Assembly (NCBI GenBank): GCA_030917985.1
Contig: JAUPTR010000133.1
Span: 1-5,173 of the forward strand
Source of the DNA: Pseudomonadota bacterium
Lineage (GTDB): Bacteria > Pseudomonadota > Gammaproteobacteria > Burkholderiales > SCOH01
DNA: 5,173 nucleotides
Direction of reading: 5' to 3'
Position 1 is the first letter of the stretch, and the number at the start of each line of letters is the position of its first letter. The notes under the pieces were generated by a model. The model saw only the letters and a list, made by a program, of their open reading frames with translations, was not told the DNA's origin and searched no databases. Shown here piece after piece: positions 1 to 5,173 of this stretch. The translations under genes and the position numbers were made by a program.

Positions 1-108
1 TGGCTGTGGAGCGACATCCGCAACGCAGATGGCTACAACCCCACTGCACCGGAGTTCTACACCCAGCCGGGGCGCAATCTGCGTCTATCCGTGCAGGCCG
101 ACTTCTAA
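1..108 (+). CDS. TonB-dependent outer-membrane receptor, C-terminal end (5' partial)
   Basis: Reading frame 1 is open from the window edge and stops at TAA 106-108, giving 35 residues. They include the segment QPGRNLRLSVQADF. A 'PGR' turn followed by an alternating hydrophobic/polar strand and a terminal phenylalanine is the usual last beta strand of TonB-dependent receptors; the C-terminal aromatic residue is recognised by the BAM assembly machinery. The protein would form a 22-strand outer-membrane barrel with a plug, importing a scarce ligand with TonB energy, but plug and ligand-binding parts lie outside the window. It is the first gene of the visible cluster, 70 bases upstream of the chelatase gene and separated from it by a terminator-like hairpin. 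The substrate cannot be inferred from this fragment. Another outer-membrane beta-barrel family is possible, but the adjacent second receptor favours this call. Confidence 0.75.
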   Translation, partial: WLWSDIRNADGYNPTAPEFYTQPGRNLRLSVQADF

Positions 109-123
109 TCTCGTAGCCCCTTG

Positions 124-158
124 TGCCGGCAAGCCCGCGGTTTGCCGGCAACTTTTTT
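124..158 (+). terminator. Rho-independent terminator-like hairpin between receptor and chelatase genes
   Basis: TGCCGGCAA at 124-132 pairs perfectly with TTGCCGGCA at 142-150. The stem can be extended inward by a G-T wobble (133/141) and two G-C pairs (134/140, 135/139), giving up to 12 pairs around a three-base loop at 136-138. Six T residues follow at 153-158. G+C-rich stem plus T-run is the standard intrinsic terminator form. It begins 16 bases after the receptor stop codon and ends 20 bases before the chelatase start. It could fully terminate the receptor transcript, or act as a leaky attenuator that lowers expression of the downstream genes. Confidence 0.75.
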
Positions 159-178
159 GCATGAATGGCTGAAGTTCG

Positions 179-3100
179 ATGAATGTAGTGCGTTATTGTC
201 TGGGTTTGTTGCTGTGGCTGGCTGCCGTGTGCCAGGCGCAGTCGGTATTGATTATTGCCACCTCGCCGGTGCCGCAGGGCAAGCTTACCTTGCTGCGCGA
301 GATCGGCCGGCAGCAAGGCCTGCAGGTGCAGGCCGAACTGGTGGAGAAATTGTCGCCGCAGGCGGTGCCGGGCCTGTTTGCCGGGCGCGATCTGGTGATA
401 TTCGATGCCGGCCGCGAACACATGCAGGCCGTTGTCCGTGGCCGGCTGGCACCGGCTTTGCCGGGGCTGAAAGCGCCGCACATCTGGATGCGCGATGACG
501 CGCCGCAGGCGCAGGGTTTGCCACCGGCGCTGGCGCAGCGGCTGCATGCCTATTTTGTGAATGGCGGGCGTGCCAATTTCGAAAACTTCTTCCGCACCCT
601 CAACGCCCATTTTGCCGGCCGTTCCGCTGACGGCATCGCGCCGCCGTTCGTGTTTCCCGAAATGGCGGTGTATTACCCCAAGTCGCCGCAGCAGATTTTT
701 GCCAGCCCGGCAGATTATTTGCGCTGGCGTGGAATCGACCCCGCCCAACGCCCGCCCACGGTGGCGATTGCCTTTCACCAGCAATATCTCGGCGCCGAAA
801 TGATGACCCAGATCGACGACCTGATCCGCCGTATCGAGGCCGGTGGCGGGCTGGCGCTGCCGTATTACGCCGGAGTGATGGGGCCGCATGCTGCCATGCT
901 CACCGTCAACGGCCAGCGGGTGGCCGATGTGATGATCAACACCCAGATCGTGCTCGACCCGGAAGGGCGGCGCAAGGAACTGGCGGCACTCGGCATTCCG
1001 GTGCTGCAATCGCTGGCTTACCGCAAGGGCGACGTGGCCGACTGGCGCGCCGACCCGCTCGGGCTGGCGCTGATGGATGTGCCGTTTTATCTGGCGCAGG
1101 CCGAATACACCGGCATCATCGACCCGATGGTGACGCACGCCAGCAACAAGCTGGACGGCAGCATTGCGGTGATCGACGAACAAAGCCAGGCGCTGGTCAA
1201 CAAGGCGCTGAACCTGGTGCGCCTGCAGCGCCTGCCGAATGCCGACAAGCGGCTGGCGGTGCTGTTCTGGAACTACCCGCCGGGCGAAAAAAACCTCTCC
1301 GCCTCGTATCTCAACCTGCCGCGCAGCTTTGTCAGCACCTTGCAGGCACTGCAGGCCGCCGGTTATCAAACCCGGCCGCAGGATGAAGACTGGCTGGTAA
1401 GCCGGCTGCAGCGCCTGCTGGCGCCGTTTTACCGCGACGGCCAGCTGGCCGGCCTGTTGCGCGACGATCTGGCCGAACGCCTGCCGGTCAAAACCTACCG
1501 TGCCTGGCTCAAACAACTGCCGCCCGCCGTGCAGGCCGAACTGCAGCAACGCTGGGGCGATCCGGAAAAATCGGCGATGGTGCTGCGCGACGGCGGCGAG
1601 CCGGTGTTCGTGATTCCGCGTCTGGCCATCGGCCAGGTGATTTTTTCGCCGCAGGCGCCACGTGGCGAAAAATGGGAAGACAAGCAAAAGGCGCTGTATC
1701 ACTCCACCACCGCCGCCCCCTCGCATTTCTATCTGGCGCAATACCTGTGGCTGCGCGCCGGCTACCAGAGCGATGCCATCATCCACTACGGCACCCACGG
1801 CTCGCAGGAATGGCTGCCGGGCAAGGAGCGCGGCCTGTCGGTGAACGACTACCCGCTGCTGGCGGTGGGCGATGTGCCGGTGATCTACCCCTATATCGTC
1901 GACAACATCGGCGAGGCGCTGCAAACCAAGCGCCGTGGCCGCGCCGTCACCGTCACCCACCAGACGCCGCCGTTTGCCCCGGCCGGGCTGCACCAGCGCC
2001 TCACCGAAATCCACGACCTGCTGCACGCCTGGCTGGCGCAGGACGAAGGCGCGGTGAAGCAGCAGCAGGCGCAGGCGCTGCGCAGCAAGGTGCGCGCCGA
2101 ACGTATCGACCTCGATATGGGCTGGGACGACGCCCGCATCAACGCCGACATGCGCGGCTTCGTCAACGCGCTGCACGATCACCTGCACGAACTGGCGCAA
2201 ACCGCCCAGCCGATGGGCCTGCACAGCTTTGGCAATGCGCCGCAGCAGGCCCACCGTATCGGCACAGTGCTGATGATGCTGGGCCAGCCATTCTGGGAGG
2301 CCGCCGCCAAAGCCGCCGGCCAGCCTGATTCTGAACTGGACGAAGCGCTGATTGCCGACTACGCGAAACTGGCCGACACCCCGCCGTGGAAGCTGCTGAG
2401 CGGCTATCTCGACGGCAGCCTGCCAGCCCCGCGTGATGCGGCACTGGCAAACCTGCTGGTGCAGGGCAAACGCTGGTACGACGAGCTGGGCGCGGCGGGC
2501 GAGCTGCAGGGGTTGTTGTCGGCGCTGGCGGGTGAACACCGGCCCACTTCCTACGGCGGCGATCCGATGAAAAACCCGGATGCCCTGCCCACCGGCCGCA
2601 ACCTGTATGGCTTCGACCCCTCGCGGGTGCCGACCAAAGCCGCCTGGCAGGCCGGCAAAGAAGCCGCCGAGGCGCTGATCAGCGCGCACCGCGCCAAAAC
2701 CGGCAAGGCACCGAAAAAGCTGGCGTTTTCGCTCTGGTCGGTGGAAACCATGCGCCACTACGGCCTGCTGGAAGCACAGGCATTGTGGGCCATGGGTGTC
2801 GAGCCGGTGTGGGATGCCGGCGGCCGGGTGGTGGATGTGAAACTGGTGCCGCGCAGTGCGCTGCAGCGGCCACGGGTGGATGTGGTGCTGTCGGCCACCG
2901 GCCTGTATCGCGATCATTTCCCCAATGTCATGAAGCAACTGGCGAAAGCCGTTGAGCTGGCGGCCCGTGCGCAGGAACAGGACAACCCGCTGTATGCCAA
3001 CAGCCAGGCGCTGCAGCGCAAACTGCAGGCGCAGGGCATTGCCCCCGAGGCCGCGCAGCGCGCAGCAGAAACACGCATTTTCTCCTCCGCATCCGGCCGC

Positions 3101-4144
3101 TACGGCACCGGGCTGGACGACGCAGCGCTGGCCACCGACACCTGGAAAAACCAGGCCGAAGGCGACCGCAAGCTGGCCAGCCTCTACCTCTCGAAAATGC
3201 AGTTTGCCTACGGCAGCGACGAAGCCAGCTGGGGCAGCCAGGGCATTGCCGGCGCCAGCGGCAAGGCAGCGCAGATCAACCTCTACGCCGAACACCTGAA
3301 AGGCACCGAAGGCGCAGTGCTGTCGCGCACTTCCAACCTCTACGGCATGCTCACCACCGACGATCCTTTCCAGTATCTGGGCGGTATCGGCGCAGCGGTG
3401 CGCATGCTCGACGGCAAGGCGCCCGAGCTGTACATCTCCAACCTGCGCGGCAGCGGTGCCGGCAAGGTGGAAGGCGCGGCGGCGTTTCTGGCCAAAGAGC
3501 TGGCCACGCGCAACTTCCACCCCGGCTATATCAAGGGGCTGATGGCCGAAGGGTATTCCGGCACGCTGCAGGTACTCGACAGCGTCAACAACTTCAGCGG
3601 CTGGACCACCGTCTCGCGTGAAATCGTGCGCGACGACCAGTGGCAGGAATTTGTCGAAGTCTACGTGCGCGACAAACACAAGCTCGGCCTGAAGCAGTGG
3701 TTTGCGCAGAACAACCCGCATGCCCTGGCGCAAAGCATCGAACGCATGCTGGAAATGGCCCGCCACGGCTACTGGCAAACCGACGCCGACACCCTGAAAG
3801 AACTGAAACAGACCTACCGCCAGCTGGCGCAGCAACACGATGTGCGCAGCGACAACCAGGCATTCAATCAGTTTGTCGCCGCCGGATATGGCCTGGCAGG
3901 CAGCTTGCCGGCGCTGCCGGCGCAGGCGCGCAACACCGCCGCCAGCCAGCGTGCCAGCCAGCAGTCACAGATGCTGGAGCCCACCCCGGTGCCGCCGCCG
4001 ATCCGGGGCATGCGGCTGGAAAAAGTGCAAAACCCGCCCCCCGCAGCACCGCTGCCCCTGGCGCTGGCCGGCGGTTATCTGCTGCTGGGCATGAGTTTTG
4101 GCGGCGGAATGCTCGCTGCGCGCCGGCACGCACGGGGAGAATGA
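179..4144 (+). CDS. cobN: Exported, membrane-anchored CobN/BchH-type metal chelatase large subunit
   Basis: Complete 1321-residue protein of the CobN/Mg-chelatase H family, normal length for that family. The start is fixed by an in-frame TGA at 170-172; the Shine-Dalgarno is weak (GAAG 171-174). Residues 1-20 (basic R5, hydrophobic core, cut near CQA|QS) are a Sec signal peptide. Family blocks run in order: YYPKSP 165-170; NYPPGEKN 365-372; the probable metal/porphyrin motif HYGTHGSQEWLPGK 536-549; KRRG 584-587 and HQTPP 594-598; GGDPMKNPDALPTGRN 793-808; LAFSLWS 848-854; SGRYGTG 972-978; TTDDPFQYLGG 1059-1069; NNFSGW 1137-1142; NNPHAL to W1199. A Pro/Gln/Ala-rich linker (about 1225-1290) precedes a helix at about 1292-1314 and the tail RRHARGE, so the enzyme domain should face the periplasm. 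The mature chain has no cysteine. Classical CobN inserts cobalt into the corrin ring in the cytoplasm with ATP-using CobS/CobT. Export, receptor neighbours and absent partners suggest instead an HmuS-like dechelatase or periplasmic metal handler (inference). 'cobN' is a family label only. Confidence 0.92.
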   Translation: MNVVRYCLGLLLWLAAVCQAQSVLIIATSPVPQGKLTLLREIGRQQGLQVQAELVEKLSPQAVPGLFAGRDLVIFDAGREHMQAVVRGRLAPALPGLKAPHIWMRDDAPQAQGLPPALAQRLHAYFVNGGRANFENFFRTLNAHFAGRSADGIAPPFVFPEMAVYYPKSPQQIFASPADYLRWRGIDPAQRPPTVAIAFHQQYLGAEMMTQIDDLIRRIEAGGGLALPYYAGVMGPHAAMLTVNGQRVADVMINTQIVLDPEGRRKELAALGIPVLQSLAYRKGDVADWRADPLGLALMDVPFYLAQAEYTGIIDPMVTHASNKLDGSIAVIDEQSQALVNKALNLVRLQRLPNADKRLAVLFWNYPPGEKNLSASYLNLPRSFVSTLQALQAAGYQTRPQDEDWLVSRLQRLLAPFYRDGQLAGLLRDDLAERLPVKTYRAWLKQLPPAVQAELQQRWGDPEKSAMVLRDGGEPVFVIPRLAIGQVIFSPQAPRGEKWEDKQKALYHSTTAAPSHFYLAQYLWLRAGYQSDAIIHYGTHGSQEWLPGKERGLSVNDYPLLAVGDVPVIYPYIVDNIGEALQTKRRGRAVTVTHQTPPFAPAGLHQRLTEIHDLLHAWLAQDEGAVKQQQAQALRSKVRAERIDLDMGWDDARINADMRGFVNALHDHLHELAQTAQPMGLHSFGNAPQQAHRIGTVLMMLGQPFWEAAAKAAGQPDSELDEALIADYAKLADTPPWKLLSGYLDGSLPAPRDAALANLLVQGKRWYDELGAAGELQGLLSALAGEHRPTSYGGDPMKNPDALPTGRNLYGFDPSRVPTKAAWQAGKEAAEALISAHRAKTGKAPKKLAFSLWSVETMRHYGLLEAQALWAMGVEPVWDAGGRVVDVKLVPRSALQRPRVDVVLSATGLYRDHFPNVMKQLAKAVELAARAQEQDNPLYANSQALQRKLQAQGIAPEAAQRAAETRIFSSASGRYGTGLDDAALATDTWKNQAEGDRKLASLYLSKMQFAYGSDEASWGSQGIAGASGKAAQINLYAEHLKGTEGAVLSRTSNLYGMLTTDDPFQYLGGIGAAVRMLDGKAPELYISNLRGSGAGKVEGAAAFLAKELATRNFHPGYIKGLMAEGYSGTLQVLDSVNNFSGWTTVSREIVRDDQWQEFVEVYVRDKHKLGLKQWFAQNNPHALAQSIERMLEMARHGYWQTDADTLKELKQTYRQLAQQHDVRSDNQAFNQFVAAGYGLAGSLPALPAQARNTAASQRASQQSQMLEPTPVPPPIRGMRLEKVQNPPPAAPLPLALAGGYLLLGMSFGGGMLAARRHARGE
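4134..4140 (+). promoter_or_regulatory. Ribosome binding site that decides the second receptor's start
   Basis: GGGGAGA at 4134-4140, within the last codons of the chelatase gene, is the strongest Shine-Dalgarno-like site in the window. Two in-frame ATGs follow. The one at 4141 overlaps the chelatase stop (ATGA, 4141-4144) but sits only one base after GGAG. The one at 4147 has a 7-base spacing, which is near optimal, and gives a typical signal-peptide start (MKARYY). I therefore prefer 4147. Either way, ribosomes finishing the chelatase should help initiate the receptor (translational coupling). Confidence 0.7.
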
Positions 4145-4146
4145 GC

Positions 4147-5173
4147 ATGAAAGCAAGGTATTACAGCGCACTCTTCACCTGCCTGGCCTGCACCTGCGCG
4201 CTGGCCGACGAGGCCGCGCCCACGCTGCAGACCATCAGCGTGACGGCATCAGGCCAGCCCGACGAAGACCGCCGTGCCGCCGTCACCCAGAAAACCATAC
4301 TCGACCGCGCCGCCATCGAAGCACTGGGTGGCCTGAGCATTGGCGAGGTGATTCGCAAGCTGCCCGGCATCGATGCCGGCGCTTATGCCGGCGACGGCAA
4401 CCCGAGCGCCAATGTGCGTGGATTGGGGCGCGATGCGGTGCAGTTTCTGGTGGATGGCGAGCGCCCCACCGCCAACAGCCGCTACGCGCTGACCAATATT
4501 GCCCGGCTGCCGGCCGGTGAACTGGAGCGGGTGGAAATCCTGCGCGGTGCCTCGGCCGAAACCGGCGGTGCCGCACCGATCACCGTCAATCTGTTGCTGA
4601 AAAAGGCGCGGGCGCAAGCCAGCCGCAGTGTCCGGGCGGCCGTCGGCGTGCGCGGCAACGAATTCAACAGCCAGCTCAGCGCCAGCCTGGGCGGCGGCGA
4701 GCAGGGGTTTGCCTGGCTGCTGCCGCTGACCTACAACCACCACGGCATGCCGCTGGAAAAACAGCTGCAGCGCCAGGCGTTCAGCCAGGGCCAGCTCACG
4801 CTGCAGCAGCACGAAAGCGAAACCAGCCCGTATACGCTCGACGAATTCATCGTTTCGCCGCGCCTGAGCTGGCGCGAGGCTGGCAGCCAGATATCGCTGT
4901 GGCCCAGCCTGTATCACAACCAGGGCGAAAAAGTCAGCCATTTCCAGCGCCAGCCGGCCAGCAGCAGCCAGCCCGGCAGTGTCGACTGGGATGAGCAGGA
5001 AGACAGCCAGCTGACCATTGCCCGCGTGCGGCTGGAAGGCGAAACCCGTGCCGCCGGCGGCAAACTCTCTGGCCGGGTGGCGCTGATGGATGGCCGCCGC
5101 AACAGCGATACCCAGCGCCAGTGGCTGAACGATCAGGGCCTGGCCGGGCGCACGCTGGAGCAACTGCGGCGCG
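4147..5173 (+). CDS. TonB-dependent outer-membrane receptor, N-terminal part (3' partial)
   Basis: The frame stays open from ATG 4147 to the window edge, giving 342 residues. Residues 1-20 form a signal peptide (K2, R4, hydrophobic core, cut after CALA, before DEAAP). QTISVTA at 28-34 is a likely TonB box, the segment that contacts TonB across the periplasm. The plug domain follows at about residues 47-154: VIRKLPGID 68-76, NVRGLGRDAVQFLVDGERP 89-107, the helix LERVEILRG 126-134, and VNLLLKKA 147-154. From about 155 the strand-like alternation of the barrel begins. Full receptors of this class usually have 650-800 residues, so roughly half is missing. The protein would import a scarce ligand through the outer membrane using proton-motive force passed on by TonB-ExbB-ExbD. 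It follows the chelatase stop by two bases, so the two are coupled and probably act on the same ligand. The family is secure; the substrate is not determined. Confidence 0.92.
   Translation, partial: MKARYYSALFTCLACTCALADEAAPTLQTISVTASGQPDEDRRAAVTQKTILDRAAIEALGGLSIGEVIRKLPGIDAGAYAGDGNPSANVRGLGRDAVQFLVDGERPTANSRYALTNIARLPAGELERVEILRGASAETGGAAPITVNLLLKKARAQASRSVRAAVGVRGNEFNSQLSASLGGGEQGFAWLLPLTYNHHGMPLEKQLQRQAFSQGQLTLQQHESETSPYTLDEFIVSPRLSWREAGSQISLWPSLYHNQGEKVSHFQRQPASSSQPGSVDWDEQEDSQLTIARVRLEGETRAAGGKLSGRVALMDGRRNSDTQRQWLNDQGLAGRTLEQLRR

Noticed and set aside
161..172. A three-codon ORF (ATG AAT GGC TGA) just upstream of the chelatase start
   Set aside because: No Shine-Dalgarno precedes it; the T-run of the hairpin does. 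Its value is only that its in-frame TGA excludes a longer chelatase N-terminus.
109..178. Possible Zur box, Fur box or cobalamin riboswitch in the gap before the chelatase
   Set aside because: No AT-rich palindrome resembling a Zur or Fur operator is present, and 70 bases is too short for a cobalamin riboswitch. Any such control would lie upstream of the first receptor, outside the window.
1287..1294. A AAA AAC slippery heptamer in the zero frame of the chelatase gene (possible -1 frameshift)
   Set aside because: Programmed frameshifting is known in the related chlD chelatase genes, so I checked it. Here the -1 frame ends at TGA 1384-1386 after about 30 codons, with no clear stimulatory stem or upstream Shine-Dalgarno, and the bases simply encode the family-typical E-K-N.
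1642..1672. Inverted repeat TTTTTCGCC / GGCGAAAAA within the chelatase coding region
   Set aside because: The nine-pair stem has a 13-base loop and no following T-run, and it lies mid-gene in a conserved coding stretch. Probably a chance product of the codons, though a weak mRNA structure cannot be excluded.
1672..2328. A 218-codon open frame on the plus strand inside the chelatase gene
   Set aside because: It is out of frame with strongly conserved chelatase motifs (EWLPGK, HQTPP). The translation is Arg/Ala/Pro-rich without domain features, so it is a shadow frame.
4180..4195. Lipoprotein signal in the second receptor (Cys-rich FTCLACTC in the signal peptide)
   Set aside because: The residue three before C15 is cysteine, not Leu/Val/Ile, so there is no proper lipobox. 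A signal peptidase I site (CALA before DE) fits better and suits an outer-membrane barrel.
4249..5163. A 304-codon open frame on the minus strand opposite the second receptor
   Set aside because: It lies fully antisense to a convincing receptor with signal peptide, TonB box and plug. Its translation is an Ala/Gly/Arg/Gln-rich shadow with no recognisable motif, as expected from G+C-rich codon bias.

Overview
The window comes from a G+C-rich Gram-negative bacterium, most likely a proteobacterium. Signs of this are two TonB-dependent outer-membrane receptors, Sec signal peptides, ATG starts with Shine-Dalgarno sites and GC-ending codons. A betaproteobacterial origin is plausible, but no marker gene is present to prove it.

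Layout, all on the + strand: (1) 1-108 is the last 35 codons of a TonB-dependent receptor. (2) 109-178 is a 70-base gap filled mostly by a strong hairpin plus T-run (124-158) that looks like an intrinsic terminator. (3) 179-4144 is a complete 1321-residue CobN/BchH-type chelatase large subunit. (4) 4147-5173 is the first 342 codons of a second TonB-dependent receptor, which runs off the right edge. Its start lies two bases after the chelatase stop, so the two genes are almost certainly cotranscribed. I see no RNA genes, insertion sequences, CRISPR arrays or att sites.

The point of interest is the chelatase. Classical CobN is a cytoplasmic, ATP-dependent (CobS/CobT-driven) cobalt-insertion subunit of B12 synthesis. 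This protein has an N-terminal signal peptide, no cysteine anywhere in the mature chain, a Pro/Gln/Ala-rich C-terminal linker, and a final membrane helix followed by a basic tail. It therefore looks like a periplasmic enzyme tethered to the inner membrane, sandwiched between two outer-membrane importers, with no cobS/cobT or B12 gene in view. This resembles the HmuS chelatase of the Bacteroidetes hmu heme-uptake loci and the CobN-like gene next to a TonB receptor and ExbB/ExbD-type genes in Pseudomonas. My inference is that the receptors import a metal-tetrapyrrole or other metal chelate, and that the exported chelatase takes the metal out, or otherwise handles it, in the periplasm without ATP. 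The substrate (heme, cobalamin, or a zinc or cobalt complex) cannot be read from the sequence.
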